Counted from the first letter of the stretch, positions 8,210-18,961 are shown. The stretch is 64,000 nucleotides of DNA from Achromobacter pulmonis (GCF_902859765.1 NZ_CADIJV010000002.1:1-64000); one strand, 5' to 3'. Notes: generated by a model from the letters alone, not told the origin. A program made the numbers and translations.

Positions 8210-9681
8210 ATCACTCCCTTGCCCCGGCCCCGCAGGGCCTGGCCGCGCTGGAAGCGCGCCTGCGCCAGGACCTGTCCTGGCTGGAACTCCCCGCCAAGCC
8301 CTGGGTGCCGCCGCGCCTGGCGGACGGCCAGCCGGTGCTGGACGTGGCCATCATCGGCGGCGGCATGGCCGGCCTGGCCGCGGCGGCCTCGCTGACGCAT
8401 CTGGGCATCGCCGCGCCGATCTTCGACCAGTCGCCCGAGGGCTATGAAGGCCCGTGGGCCACCACCGCGCGCATGGAAACCCTGCGCTCGCCCAAGCAGT
8501 TGACCGGCCCGGCGCTGGGCCTGCCGGCGCTGACCTTCCGCGCCTGGTTCGAGGCGCAGTTCGGCGGCCCAGCCTGGGATGCGCTGGACAAGATCCCGCG
8601 CCTGCAATGGATGGACTACCTGCGCTGGTACCGCCGCGTGCTGAACCTGGACGTGCGCAACCAGCACCGCGTGCTGGCGGTGCTGCCGCGCGCCGATCAA
8701 CTGGTGCAACTGGACATCGAAGCGCCCGCCGGCCGCCACACCGTGCTGGCGCGCCGCGTGGTGCTGGCCACCGGCCGCGACGGCCTGGGCGGCGCCTACG
8801 TGCCGGACTTCGCGCGCAAGCTGCCGCGCGACCGCTGGGCCCATTCATCGGACGTACTGGACTACGCGACCCTGGCCGGCAAGCGCGTCGGCGTGGTGGG
8901 CGCGGGCGCGTCCGCCATGGACAGCGCCGCCACCGCCCTGGAAGCGGGCGCGGCCAGCGTCGACCTGCTGATCCGCCGCAACGACATCCCGCGCATCAAC
9001 AAGGGCAAGGGCGCCGGCAACCCCGGCCTGACCCATGGCCATCTGAACCTGCCCGATGAATGGAAGTGGAAGATCCGCCATTACATCAACGCCGCCCAGG
9101 TGCCGCCGCCGCGCGGCAGCACGCTGCGCGTGTCGCGCCACCCGAATGCCCGCTTCAACCTGGGCTGCGGCGTGCAGGACCTGGCGCTGGTCGATGACGC
9201 GATCCGCGTCACCACGCCCAAGGGCGTCTTCACGCTGGATTTCCTGATTTTCTCGACGGGATTCCGCATCGACTGGACCGTGCGTCCGGAATTCGCCGCG
9301 CTGGCGCCGCACGTGCGCGCCTGGGGCGACCGCTACGTCCCCGCCCCCGGCGAGGAGGACCAGGAACTGCATGACTCGCCCGACCTGGGCGCGGCCTTCG
9401 AACTACAGGAAAAGACCCCGGGCGCCTGTCCCGGCCTGGACCGGGTGCACTGCTTCTCGTACCCGGCCGCGCTGACGCATGGCACCGTGTCCGGCGACAT
9501 CCCCGCCATCAGCGAAGGCGCCAGGCGCCTGGCGCAAGGCATCGCCGGCCTGCTCTACCGCGAGGATGTGACGACGCACTACGCCAATATGGAAGCCTTC
9601 TCGGAACCCGAGGTGTTCGGCGACGAATGGACGCCGGCCCCGGCGCCTGGCGTGACCCGGCAGGCGGAGACCGCGCAATGA
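8206..9681 (+). CDS. FAD/NAD(P)-dependent oxidoreductase, flavin-monooxygenase-like
   Basis: A 491-residue cytosolic flavoprotein. An FAD-binding Rossmann motif, IGGGMAG, lies at 50-56; a second dinucleotide site, GVVGAGASAMDSA, at about 229-241 should take NAD(P)H. Between them lies PRDRWAHSSDV, comparable to the linker region of class B flavin monooxygenases and Baeyer-Villiger enzymes, but the full FxGxxxHxxxW fingerprint is not seen. ATLAGKR precedes the second Rossmann fold. Start and stop overlap both neighbours, so it belongs to the ABC-transport operon and probably oxygenates or oxidises the imported compound. The substrate is unknown. Confidence 0.85.
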   Translation: MNHSLAPAPQGLAALEARLRQDLSWLELPAKPWVPPRLADGQPVLDVAIIGGGMAGLAAAASLTHLGIAAPIFDQSPEGYEGPWATTARMETLRSPKQLTGPALGLPALTFRAWFEAQFGGPAWDALDKIPRLQWMDYLRWYRRVLNLDVRNQHRVLAVLPRADQLVQLDIEAPAGRHTVLARRVVLATGRDGLGGAYVPDFARKLPRDRWAHSSDVLDYATLAGKRVGVVGAGASAMDSAATALEAGAASVDLLIRRNDIPRINKGKGAGNPGLTHGHLNLPDEWKWKIRHYINAAQVPPPRGSTLRVSRHPNARFNLGCGVQDLALVDDAIRVTTPKGVFTLDFLIFSTGFRIDWTVRPEFAALAPHVRAWGDRYVPAPGEEDQELHDSPDLGAAFELQEKTPGACPGLDRVHCFSYPAALTHGTVSGDIPAISEGARRLAQGIAGLLYREDVTTHYANMEAFSEPEVFGDEWTPAPAPGVTRQAETAQ

Positions 9682-10652
9682 CCGCTTGGCTGCTCCGCCG
9701 CGTGGCGCAGGCCGCGGTGGTCGTGTTCCTGATGACGCTGATCGTGTTCGTCGGGCTGCACGCCATCGGCAACCCGGTAGACATCCTGATCGGTCAGGAC
9801 GTCGATCAGGTCGACCGCGCCCGCATCATCGCCGAACTGGGGCTGGACAAGCCCCTGTGGCAACAGTACCTGGGCTTTCTGAACGGGGCGCTGCATGGCA
9901 ACCTGGGCAACAGCTTCGTCTACAACATCCCCGCCGTCGAGCTGGTGATCCAGCGCCTGCCGGCCACGCTCGAACTGGCCATCGCCGCGCTGCTGCTGGC
10001 GGTGATCATCGGTCTGCCGCTGGGCCTGCTGGCCGGACTGTATCCGGACAGCCGCTTCTCCAAGCTGGTGATGGCGGGCAGCATCGTCGGTTTCTCGCTG
10101 CCGACCTTCTGGGTCGCGCTGATGCTGATCATGACCTTCAGCGTGTCGCTGGGCTGGCTGCCGGCCAGCGGCCGCGGCCAGACAGTGGAGTTCCTGGGCT
10201 TCCAGTGGTCCTGGTTGACGGCCGACGGCTGGCGCCACCTGATCCTGCCGGCGCTGAACCTGTCGCTGTTCAAGATCTCGCTGGTGATCCGCCTGACCCG
10301 TGCCGGCGTGCGTGACGTGGTGCCGCTGGACTTCGTCAAGTTCGCCCGCGCCAAGGGCCTGTCGCCCTTGCGCGTGGTCTGTGTGCACGTGCTGCGCAAC
10401 ACCATGATCCCGCTGGTGACGGTGCTGGGCCTGGAGCTGGGCTCGACCATCGCCTTTGCCGTCATCACGGAGAGCATCTTCGCCTGGCCCGGCGCCGGCA
10501 AACTGATCCTGGACAGCCTGAACGCGCTGGACCGCCCGGTGATCGTGGCCTACCTGATCGTGGTGGTGTGCCTGTTCGTGACGCTCAACCTGATCGTCGA
10601 CATCCTGTACAAAGTGCTGGACCCGCGGGTACGGCTGGAGGCCGCGGCATGA
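9678..10652 (+). CDS. Peptide/nickel-type ABC transporter permease (DppB-like)
   Basis: A 324-residue inner-membrane permease with six predicted hydrophobic segments, beginning with an N-terminal anchor (residues 4-25). It carries the conserved cytoplasmic EAA loop around ARAKGLSPLRVVCVHVLRNT, which contacts the ATPase. The N-terminal block LGLDKPLWQQYLGFLNGALH is typical of DppB/OppB permeases. The chosen ATG at 9678 overlaps the previous stop codon (TGA 9679-9681). The longer upstream open frame is the shadow of the oxidoreductase gene. Confidence 0.93.
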   Translation: MTAWLLRRVAQAAVVVFLMTLIVFVGLHAIGNPVDILIGQDVDQVDRARIIAELGLDKPLWQQYLGFLNGALHGNLGNSFVYNIPAVELVIQRLPATLELAIAALLLAVIIGLPLGLLAGLYPDSRFSKLVMAGSIVGFSLPTFWVALMLIMTFSVSLGWLPASGRGQTVEFLGFQWSWLTADGWRHLILPALNLSLFKISLVIRLTRAGVRDVVPLDFVKFARAKGLSPLRVVCVHVLRNTMIPLVTVLGLELGSTIAFAVITESIFAWPGAGKLILDSLNALDRPVIVAYLIVVVCLFVTLNLIVDILYKVLDPRVRLEAAA

Positions 10653-11593
10653 GCGCGCCGAACATTCCCCAGGCAGAGGCCATGCAACCCGCAACGCCCA
10701 CCGCGCCCGTCCTGAAGCGCGAATCGCCCTGGCGCCGCAACCTGCTGGAATTCCTGTCGTCCAAGACGGCGGTGTTCGGGCTGGTGATCGCCACCCTGCT
10801 GATCCTGGCCGCCATCCTGGCGCCGTGGATCTCCCCGCAAGACCCCTACGACCTGCTGCAGATCGACGTGCTGGACGCGCGCCTGGCGCCAGGCACGATG
10901 AACGGCCTGGACACTTTCCACTACTGGCTCGGCACCGACGGCCAGGGCCGTGACCTGCTGTCGGGCATCCTGTACGGCCTGCGCATCAGCCTGATGGTGG
11001 GCGTAGGCTCGGCGCTGATCGCCGGCGTCATCGGCACGCTGCTGGGACTCTTGGCGGCCTACGCCGGCGGCAAGGTCGACGCCCTGATCATGCGGCTGGT
11101 GGACCTGATCCTGTCGTTTCCGTCGATCCTGGTGGCCATGATGATCCTGGCCTACCTGGGCAAGGGCGTGGGCAACGTGGTGCTGACGCTGGTGATCCTG
11201 GAGTGGGCCTACTACGCCCGCACCGCGCGCGGCCAGGCCCTGGTCGAGCGCCGCCGCGAATATGTCGAGGCGGCGCGCTGCCTGGACATTCCCAACTGGC
11301 GCATCATGCTCAAGCACATCCTGCCCAACTGCCTGCCGCCGCTGATCGTCATCGGCACTTTGCAGATCGCGCGCGCCATCACGCTGGAAGCCACGCTGAG
11401 CTTCCTGGGCCTGGGCGTACCGGTGACCGAGCCCTCGTTGGGGCTGCTGATCTCCAACGGCTTCCAATACATGCTGTCCGGCGAATACTGGATCAGTTTC
11501 TACCCCGGCATCGCGCTGCTGATCACCATCGTCGCCATCAACCTGGTGGGCGACCGCCTGCGCGACGTGCTGAACCCGAGGACCCACAAATGA
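10649..11593 (+). CDS. Peptide/nickel-type ABC transporter permease (DppC-like)
   Basis: A 314-residue permease of the DppC/OppC type. It has a cytoplasmic N-terminal tail of about 40 residues, a first membrane segment near 45-65, the block YWLGTDGQGRDLLSGILYGLRIS, and an EAA-like loop around YVEAARCLDIPNWRIMLKHI. LEATLSFLGLG follows, as in DppC. ATG at 10649 overlaps the DppB-like stop. With the preceding gene it forms the membrane heterodimer. Confidence 0.93.
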   Translation: MSAPNIPQAEAMQPATPTAPVLKRESPWRRNLLEFLSSKTAVFGLVIATLLILAAILAPWISPQDPYDLLQIDVLDARLAPGTMNGLDTFHYWLGTDGQGRDLLSGILYGLRISLMVGVGSALIAGVIGTLLGLLAAYAGGKVDALIMRLVDLILSFPSILVAMMILAYLGKGVGNVVLTLVILEWAYYARTARGQALVERRREYVEAARCLDIPNWRIMLKHILPNCLPPLIVIGTLQIARAITLEATLSFLGLGVPVTEPSLGLLISNGFQYMLSGEYWISFYPGIALLITIVAINLVGDRLRDVLNPRTHK

Positions 11594-12599
11594 GCGCCGT
11601 CCGCCCCGTCGCGGCCCCGGCCGCCCCCACGTTGGAGGTGCGCAACCTGCGCACCCACTTCTTCACCCGCGCCGGCACCCTGCCCGCCGTGGACGACGTG
11701 TCCTTCACGCTCGAACGCGGCAAGATCCTGGGCCTGGTCGGCGAGTCCGGCTCGGGCAAGTCGGTCACCGGCTTTTCCATCATGGGTCTGGTGGACGCCC
11801 CCGGCCGCGTGGTCAGTGGCCAGGTGCTGTTCCAGGGCCGCGACCTGACCAGGCTGCCCGCGCGTGAACTGCGCCAGTTGCAGGGCAACCGCATCGCCAT
11901 GATCTTCCAGGATCCGATGATGACGTTGAACCCGGTGCTGCGGATCGACGTGCAAATGATCGAAACGGTGCGCGCCCACAACCGCATGAGCAAGGCGCAG
12001 GCGCGCGAACTGGCGCGCGACACGCTCGACATGATGGGCATTCCCAGCCCCGAAGAGCGGCTGCTGGCCTATCCGCACCAGTTGTCCGGCGGCATGCGCC
12101 AGCGCGTCGCCATCGCCATCGCCATGCTGCACCGGCCCGACCTGATCATCGCCGACGAGCCGACCACGGCGCTGGATGTCACCATCCAGGCGCAGATCCT
12201 GTCCGAAGTGCAGAAGCTGGCGCAGCAGCACGGCACCAGCCTCATCTGGATCACGCATGACCTGTCGGTGGTGGCGGGCCTGGCCGACGACGTGGCGGTG
12301 ATGTACGCCGGCCGCATCGTCGAGCACGGCAAGGTCGACGACGTGCTCGACCGCCCGCAGCATCCTTATACGGTGGGCCTGATCGACAGCCTGCCCAGCA
12401 ACAACCAGCGCGGCCAGCGCCTGCGCCAGATTCCCGGCATGACACCCAACCTGCTCACCCTGCCCGCCGGCTGTGCCTTCGCGGCGCGCTGTTCGCGCGC
12501 CACGGCGCAATGCGGCCAGCAACCCGCCATCACCGACGTGCTGCCCGGCCATCAGGTGCGCTGCTTTCATCCGTCGCGGCAACTGCGCGAGGTGGCGGC

Positions 12600-12603
<4 letters not shown>
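11590..12603 (+). CDS. Peptide-type ABC transporter ATP-binding protein (DppD-like)
   Basis: A 337-residue ATPase. Walker A is GESGSGKS at 51-58, followed by the Q-loop [12 protein letters not shown], the signature LSGGMRQR, and Walker [13 protein letters not shown] with H-loop WITHD. The C-terminal extension [12 protein letters not shown]...GCAFAARC with spaced cysteines is the oligopeptide-transporter-specific domain, which in relatives can bind an Fe-S cluster. ATG at 11590 overlaps the permease stop codon. Confidence 0.94.
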
Positions 12604-13670
<1,067 letters not shown>

Positions 13671-13700
13671 CGCAGTTCCCCCTCACCAAGGACCCCGAAC

Positions 13701-15272
13701 ATGAAACGCCTGATTCTCTCGACCCTGACCGCCGCCATCCTCGGCGCATCCGCCGCGGCCGCGGCCGACAACCTGGCGATCGGCTTTGCCGACCCGCTGT
13801 CGTCGCTCGATCCGCAACTGAACAACCACGCCGGCGACCGCTCGGTCGATCTGCACTTCTGGGACCTGCTGGTCGAAAACAAGTGGAACAAGCTGCAGCC
13901 CGGCCTGGCCGTGAGCTGGAAGCCGCTGGACAGCACCACCTGGGAATTCAAGCTGCGCGAAGGCGTCAAGTGGCAGGACGGCGTGCCTTTCACGGCCGAT
14001 GACCTGATCTATTCGTACACCCGCGCCCGCGCCGTGCCCGGCAGCGTCGCCACCTTCGCCGGCTACCTGCGCACCATCGAGTCGATGAGCGCCAAGGACC
14101 CGCTGACGCTGATCGTCAAGACCCGCGCCCCGAACCCCGACCTGCCGTTGAATCTGGCGTCGGTGCACATCGTCAGCAAGCACGTCGGCGAAAAGTCCAC
14201 CACCGAAGACTACAACTCGGGCAAGGCCATGGTCGGCACCGGCCCCTACAAGTTCGTGTCGTACACCCCCGGCGACCGCGTCATCATGGAACGCAATGAC
14301 GGCTACTGGGGCGAGAAGGCCACCTGGGACAAGGTCAACTACCGCTACATCAACAACGCCGCCGCCCGCACCGCCGCGCTGCTGGCCGGCGACGTCGACG
14401 TGATCGATAAGGTCTCGGTGTCGGACCTGGCCAAGCTGCAGAAGTCGCCCGGCATCTCCGTGTTCCCCTATGACGGCCTGCGCGTCATGCTGCTGCAGCC
14501 CAGCTTCAACCCCGCGCCCAACCCGTACATCACCGACAACAACGGCAAGCCGCTGGACAAGAACCCGCTGCTGGACGTGCGCGTGCGCCAGGCGCTGAAC
14601 CTGGCCATCAACCGCAAGGCCATCGCCGACCGCATCCTGCAAGGCGCCGCCACCGAGGCCAACCAATGGATGCCCAAGGGCACCTTCGGCTACAACCCCG
14701 AGGTCAAGGACATCCCCAACGATGTCGCCCAGGCCAAGAAGCTGCTGGCCGAAGCCGGCTATCCCGAGGGCTTCAAGCTGACCATGCACGTGCCCAACGA
14801 CCGCTACCCGCAAGGCCCGGAAACGGCCCAGGCGGTGGCGCAGTTCTGGACCCGCATCGGCGTCAAGACGCAAGTGGAAGTGGTGCCGTGGGCCGTCTAC
14901 TCGGGCCGCGCCAACAAGAATGAATTCGCGGTCAGCATGCTGGCCTGGGGCAACGGCACGGGCGAAGCCAGCTACGCGCTGGTCAACATCCTGGCGACCG
15001 TGGACGCCAAGAAAGGCCTGGGCGCCTCCAACTGGGGCCACTACAGCAACGCCAAGGTCGATGCCGCACTGGACCAGTCCACCTCGGAATTCGACGTGGC
15101 CAAGCGTGAAGCCATCCTGCGCGACGCCGTCAAGATGGTGTCCGACGACGTCGGCATCATCCCGCTGTTCCACTACAAGAACATCTGGGCCGCCAAGAAA
15201 GGCCTGAAGGTCACCCCCATGACCAGCGACCGCACTGCCGCCATGATGGTCACCAAGGACTCGGCCAAGTAA
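13701..15272 (+). CDS. ABC transporter substrate-binding protein, family 5 (peptide/opine/nickel class)
   Basis: A 523-residue periplasmic receptor. Residues 1-21 are a signal peptide cleaved near AAAA-DN. The family-5 hallmarks follow: SSLDPQLNNHAGDRSVDLHF, REGVKWQDGVPFTADDLIYS, GTGPYKFV, and LLDVRVRQALNLAINRKAI. It lies 30 bases after the second ATPase, so it belongs to the same operon. Family-5 proteins bind peptides, glutathione, opines, nickel chelates and plant compounds, so the ligand cannot be named. The neighbouring oxidoreductase and AhpD-like protein argue for an organic substrate that is then oxidised. Confidence 0.93.
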   Translation: MKRLILSTLTAAILGASAAAAADNLAIGFADPLSSLDPQLNNHAGDRSVDLHFWDLLVENKWNKLQPGLAVSWKPLDSTTWEFKLREGVKWQDGVPFTADDLIYSYTRARAVPGSVATFAGYLRTIESMSAKDPLTLIVKTRAPNPDLPLNLASVHIVSKHVGEKSTTEDYNSGKAMVGTGPYKFVSYTPGDRVIMERNDGYWGEKATWDKVNYRYINNAAARTAALLAGDVDVIDKVSVSDLAKLQKSPGISVFPYDGLRVMLLQPSFNPAPNPYITDNNGKPLDKNPLLDVRVRQALNLAINRKAIADRILQGAATEANQWMPKGTFGYNPEVKDIPNDVAQAKKLLAEAGYPEGFKLTMHVPNDRYPQGPETAQAVAQFWTRIGVKTQVEVVPWAVYSGRANKNEFAVSMLAWGNGTGEASYALVNILATVDAKKGLGASNWGHYSNAKVDAALDQSTSEFDVAKREAILRDAVKMVSDDVGIIPLFHYKNIWAAKKGLKVTPMTSDRTAAMMVTKDSAK

Positions 15273-15281
15273 GGCGCGCAC

Positions 15282-16589
15282 ATGGTACCCAGCCTGAGCA
15301 TCCAACCTGCCGACGCGCTCATCGACGTGCCCCGCCAGATCCGGGTGGAGCACGCCGCGCCCGGCCAGACGGTGGAGATCACCGCCCTCACCCGCCGCAA
15401 CGGCGTGCTCTGGCAAAGCCAGGCCGCCTTCATCGCGGGCGAGGACGGCGTGGTCGACCTGACGCGCGATGCGCCCGTCTCCGGCGACTATAGCGGCCTC
15501 GCGCCCATGGGCCTGGTGTGGTCGCAGTCGCCCGTGGACTCGCCCAGCCGCGAGCCCTTCAACCACCCGGTGACCGAGCCGCTGGTCACCGAGGTGGTGG
15601 CGCGCGTGGCCGGCGCCCAGAGCGTGGCGCGCTTCACCCAGCGCCTGGCGGCTGATGGCGTGACGCGCCAGGACGTGCGCGAGGACGGCCTGGTCGGCAC
15701 GCTGTACCTGCCGCCCGGCGCCACACCCGGCTCGCATCCGGCTGTGCTGATCCTGAACGGCTCGGGCGGCGGCATCAACGAACCGCGCGCCGCGCTGTAC
15801 GCATCGCGCGGCTACGCCGCCTTCGCGCTCGCTTACTTCAAGGCGCCCGGCCTGTCGGATTACATCTCCAACACGCCGCTGGAATACTTCCAGACCGGCC
15901 TGCGCTGGCTGCGCAAGAAGGTCCAGCCCAAGCACGACTTCGTCGCCATCAGCGGCCAGTCGCGCGGCGGCGAACTGGTGCTGCTGCTGGGCGCCACCTT
16001 CCCCACGGAAGTCTCGGCCGTCGTCGCCTACGTGCCCGGCGCCGTGGTCCACAGCGGCCAGAACGCCTGCGACCCCAAGATCGGCCGCGAAGGCCCGACC
16101 TGGCTGCTGGGCGGCAAGCCCCTGCCGCACGTCTGGGAGAACAACCGCACCGCCACCTGGGCGCCGTTCGACGAAGGCCCGTCGCCGCACCGCCACGAAA
16201 AGGCCATCCTCACCGCGCTGCAGGACCCCGACGCCGTGGCCCGCGCCCGCATCAAGGTCGAGGACATCCAGGGCCCGGTGATGCTGCTGTCGGCCACCGA
16301 CGACGGCTCGTGGCCGTCCAGCCTGTACTCGAAGATGGTGCGGGACAAACTGGCGGAAGTGCAGCACCCGTACCCGGTTCAATGGCTGGACTACGAGAAC
16401 GGCGGCCACTCGATCCTGTTCCCCTACGTGCCCACCACCCAACTGGTCTACGCCCACCCCGTGTCCGGCAAGATCAGCACCAGCGGCGGCAACCCCAAGG
16501 ACAACGCGCGCGCCGACGAGCAATCGTGGGAAGGCGTGCTGAAGTTCCTGGACGCCGCGGTCAAGGCGCGCGGACAAGCCGCCCGCTGA
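15282..16589 (+). CDS. BAAT/acyl-CoA thioesterase-like alpha/beta-hydrolase
   Basis: A 435-residue protein with the two-domain plan of acyl-CoA thioesterases and bile-acid-CoA:amino-acid N-acyltransferases. An N-terminal beta-sandwich spans about 1-125 (QPADALIDVPRQIRVEHAAP), followed by an alpha/beta-hydrolase domain. The putative triad is Ser227 in SGQSRGGE, Asp340/341 in SATDDGSWPS and His376 in NGGHSILFPY. A Ser nucleophile rather than Cys favours hydrolysis over N-acyl transfer by analogy with the family. No signal peptide is seen, so it is cytosolic. It starts 9 bases after the substrate-binding-protein stop. The substrate, a CoA ester, other ester or amide, is unknown. Confidence 0.82.
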   Translation: MVPSLSIQPADALIDVPRQIRVEHAAPGQTVEITALTRRNGVLWQSQAAFIAGEDGVVDLTRDAPVSGDYSGLAPMGLVWSQSPVDSPSREPFNHPVTEPLVTEVVARVAGAQSVARFTQRLAADGVTRQDVREDGLVGTLYLPPGATPGSHPAVLILNGSGGGINEPRAALYASRGYAAFALAYFKAPGLSDYISNTPLEYFQTGLRWLRKKVQPKHDFVAISGQSRGGELVLLLGATFPTEVSAVVAYVPGAVVHSGQNACDPKIGREGPTWLLGGKPLPHVWENNRTATWAPFDEGPSPHRHEKAILTALQDPDAVARARIKVEDIQGPVMLLSATDDGSWPSSLYSKMVRDKLAEVQHPYPVQWLDYENGGHSILFPYVPTTQLVYAHPVSGKISTSGGNPKDNARADEQSWEGVLKFLDAAVKARGQAAR

Positions 16590-16613
16590 ACGACATCCAA
16601 GGAGATTGATTCA

Positions 16614-17783
16614 ATGGCACACCCCCCCATCGTCTACGACGCCGCCCGCGACCTGGTGGACCAGCTCGTCGGCCTGCAGCCCGACAGCGCCACCTACGCC
16701 GTGCGCCACCAGCGCGACAAGGTGGCCGCCGCCACCCAGGGCAGCTACGACGCCCTGTTCGACCCGGCGCTGCCCGGCCTGACGCTGGCCGAGCGCCTGC
16801 TGGTCGCGCTGTACGCCGCGCGCCTGACGCCGTCGCCGGCGCTGGCCGCGCACTACCGCCAGCGCCTGGCCGAAGCCGGCGCCAGCGCCGCCGACATCCA
16901 GGTGGCCGAGTCCGGCACGCCGGCGGACGCCGCCGATCCGCGCCTGGCCGCCATCCTGGAATTCACGCGCAAACTGATCGAAAAACCGGTCGAAGGCGAC
17001 GAGGCCGCGCTCAAGACCCTGCCGGCCGCCGGCGTCTCCACGCCGGCCGTGGTCACGCTGTCGCAACTGGTGGCGTTCCTGTCGTACCAGGTGCGCCTGA
17101 TCGCCGGCCTGCACGCCATGCAGGCGCTGGCGGCCACGCCCCTGGCGGCCGGCGTCCCGCCCGCGCCCTTCCCGCCCAACACCGCCGCCACCGAGCCCGG
17201 CGCCGTCATCAAGGCCCACGGCTTCACCAACGAAGTGCTGGAATGGAAGGCGTGGCTGGACGTGGTCCAGGTCGACAGCGCCACGCCCGAGCAGATCGCG
17301 GTGCTGGAAGAAAGCCACCCCAAGGCCAAGGTCTCGGATTACTACCTGTTCCTGGTGCACCAGCCGGAAATCCTGCGCCAGCGCTCCACGGCCTTCAACG
17401 CCATCATGTACGCGCCCGGCGGCCTGTCGCGCGCCGAGCGTGAGCTGGGCGCGACCGTGGTGTCGCGCGTGAACGGCTGCGTCTACTGCGCCTCCGTGCA
17501 CGCGCAGCGCTTCGAACAGCTGGCCAAGCGCAATGACGTGATCGCGCAAGTGTTCGAGGACCCGGCCACCGCCGGCACCACCGCGCGGGAACGCGCGATC
17601 AGCCAGTTCTCGATCCAGATCACGGACGCGCCGGCGTCGGTGGATGCGGCCAGCATCCAGGCGCTGAAGGATGTCGGCCTGAGCGACGGCGAGGTGCTGG
17701 ACCTGCTGCACTCGGACGCGATCTTCGCCTGGGCCAACCGCTTGATGCTGAACCTGGGTGAACCGGTGCTCGTGCAGGTCTGA
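16614..17783 (+). CDS. CMD-domain/alkylhydroperoxidase (AhpD-like) two-domain protein
   Basis: A 389-residue protein with two AhpD-fold halves. The N-terminal half (about 1-185, with LTLAERLLVALYAARLT) lacks the redox Cys pair. The C-terminal half (about 200-389) has the CxxC-x3-H motif: Cys289, Cys292 and His296 in NGCVYCASVH. This matches what I recall as the Avi_7170-like CMD and Avi_7169-like peroxidase families, which usually occur as two adjacent genes near peptide-type ABC transporters; here they are fused. It is the last gene of the operon, preceded by GGAGATTGATTCA as ribosome-binding site. It probably reduces peroxides or acts as a redox helper for the flavoprotein. Function is inferred from family. 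Confidence 0.8.
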   Translation: MAHPPIVYDAARDLVDQLVGLQPDSATYAVRHQRDKVAAATQGSYDALFDPALPGLTLAERLLVALYAARLTPSPALAAHYRQRLAEAGASAADIQVAESGTPADAADPRLAAILEFTRKLIEKPVEGDEAALKTLPAAGVSTPAVVTLSQLVAFLSYQVRLIAGLHAMQALAATPLAAGVPPAPFPPNTAATEPGAVIKAHGFTNEVLEWKAWLDVVQVDSATPEQIAVLEESHPKAKVSDYYLFLVHQPEILRQRSTAFNAIMYAPGGLSRAERELGATVVSRVNGCVYCASVHAQRFEQLAKRNDVIAQVFEDPATAGTTARERAISQFSIQITDAPASVDAASIQALKDVGLSDGEVLDLLHSDAIFAWANRLMLNLGEPVLVQV

Positions 17784-17822
17784 CGCCGGCGTTTTCGTTA
17801 AACTGGCGCTTTCCGCCTATTC

Positions 17823-17849
17823 ATGCGCCCCGCCCCACGCGGGGCGCAT
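17823..17849 (+). terminator. Strong GC hairpin between operon end and methyltransferase gene
   Basis: A perfect 11-bp stem, ATGCGCCCCGC (17823-17833) and GCGGGGCGCAT (17839-17849), with a CCCAC loop. There is no T-run. It lies 40 bases after the CMD/AhpD stop and 12 bases before the methyltransferase start, so it may end the operon or sit in the next leader. Confidence 0.45.
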
Positions 17850-17861
17850 TGCCTTACCCCC

Positions 17862-18719
17862 ATGTCCGAGAAAACCCACGACATCCGCCCCGGCCAGTCG
17901 ATCGAACTGCTCAAGGCCCTGCACATCCTGACCCGCGACGGCAAGATGAACCAGGACAGCCGCCGCAAGCTCAAGCAGGTCTACCACCTGTTCCAGTTCA
18001 TCGAACCGCTGCTCAAGGACGTCCAGCAACAGCGCGGCGCCGTCACCCTGGCCGACCATGGCGCGGGCAAGTCGTACCTGGGCTTCATCCTGTATGACCT
18101 GTTCTTCAAGGAACAGCCCGAGGCGCAAAAGGCCGGCTCGCACATCTACGGCATCGAGACCCGCGAGGAACTGGTCAAGTCATCGGAAGAACTGGCCAAG
18201 CGCCTGGGCTTTGGCGGCATGTCGTTCCTGAACCTGTCGGTGGCCGAATCCATCACCTCCGACAAACTGCCCGCGACCATCGACGTGGTCACGGCCCTGC
18301 ACGCCTGCAACACGGCCACCGACGACGCGATCCATTTCGCGCTGGAGAAAAAGGCCAAGTACATCGTGGTGGTGCCCTGCTGCCAGGCGGAAGTGGCGTC
18401 GGTGCTGAGGAAGAACAAAGCCAAGGCGCTGGCCGATCCGCTGGCCGAGATCTGGCGGCATCCGCTGCACACGCGGGAATTTGGGAGTCAGATCACCAAC
18501 GTGCTGCGGTGCTTACAGCTGGAAGCGCATGGGTACCAGGTCAGCGTGACGGAGCTGGTGGGGTGGGAGCATTCGATGAAGAATGAGCTGATCATCGCGC
18601 AGTACAAGGATCTGCCGCGTAGGAAGCCGGCACAGCGGCTGACGGAGATGCTGGATCGGATTGGGTTGCAGGAGTTGAAGGATCGGTTTTTCCTGCCGGA
18701 GCCCGTGGCGACGTCCTGA
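17862..18719 (+). CDS. SAM-dependent methyltransferase-like protein (METTL25/Methyltransf_32 type)
   Basis: A 285-residue cytosolic protein with a class I methyltransferase glycine-rich loop, TLADHGAGKSYLGF (62-75), preceded by a helical segment. The family block IVVVPCCQAEV at about 165-175 is typical of the METTL25/RRNAD1 group. I chose ATG 17862; an upstream frame extension to 17823 would run through the hairpin. It has no obvious operon partner: a lipoprotein gene converges on it. The substrate is unknown. Confidence 0.75.
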   Translation: MSEKTHDIRPGQSIELLKALHILTRDGKMNQDSRRKLKQVYHLFQFIEPLLKDVQQQRGAVTLADHGAGKSYLGFILYDLFFKEQPEAQKAGSHIYGIETREELVKSSEELAKRLGFGGMSFLNLSVAESITSDKLPATIDVVTALHACNTATDDAIHFALEKKAKYIVVVPCCQAEVASVLRKNKAKALADPLAEIWRHPLHTREFGSQITNVLRCLQLEAHGYQVSVTELVGWEHSMKNELIIAQYKDLPRRKPAQRLTEMLDRIGLQELKDRFFLPEPVATS

Positions 18720-18745
18720 ATGCGGCGACAAGGCCACGCCCGGGA

Positions 18746-18961
18746 TCAATCCCCCGAGCTGCGGCGCAAGCGATCCGTCGACTGCTTGTTCAGCCGCTTC
18801 GCTTCGGCCTCTGCGTAGTCTTCCTCGCCCTGTTCGTATTTTCCTTCATACATGCAGCTGCTGCGAACCAAGCCGCACTCGCCGATGATTGAAGAACAGC
18901 CCGAGCTCAACGCGGCGAGAAATAGCACGACACCGTAACGGCCCAACGTGTGAATCGACAT
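18746..18961 (-). CDS. Small lipoprotein, 71 residues
   Basis: An N-terminal hydrophobic segment (residues 9-20) ends in the lipobox LSSGC, with the lipidated Cys at 22. The mature part has two more Cys (29 and 36), then an acidic/basic helix (YEQGEEDYAEAEAKRLNKQS). Ser at +2 predicts outer-membrane sorting. I do not recognise a family. Confidence 0.75.
   Translation of the reverse strand: MSIHTLGRYGVVLFLAALSSGCSSIIGECGLVRSSCMYEGKYEQGEEDYAEAEAKRLNKQSTDRLRRSSGD

Noticed and set aside
13683-16577. A 964-residue open frame on the minus strand
   Set aside because: It is the antisense shadow of the substrate-binding-protein and BAAT-type genes in GC-rich DNA: no domains, His/Gln/Arg/Gly-rich, and no start signal.
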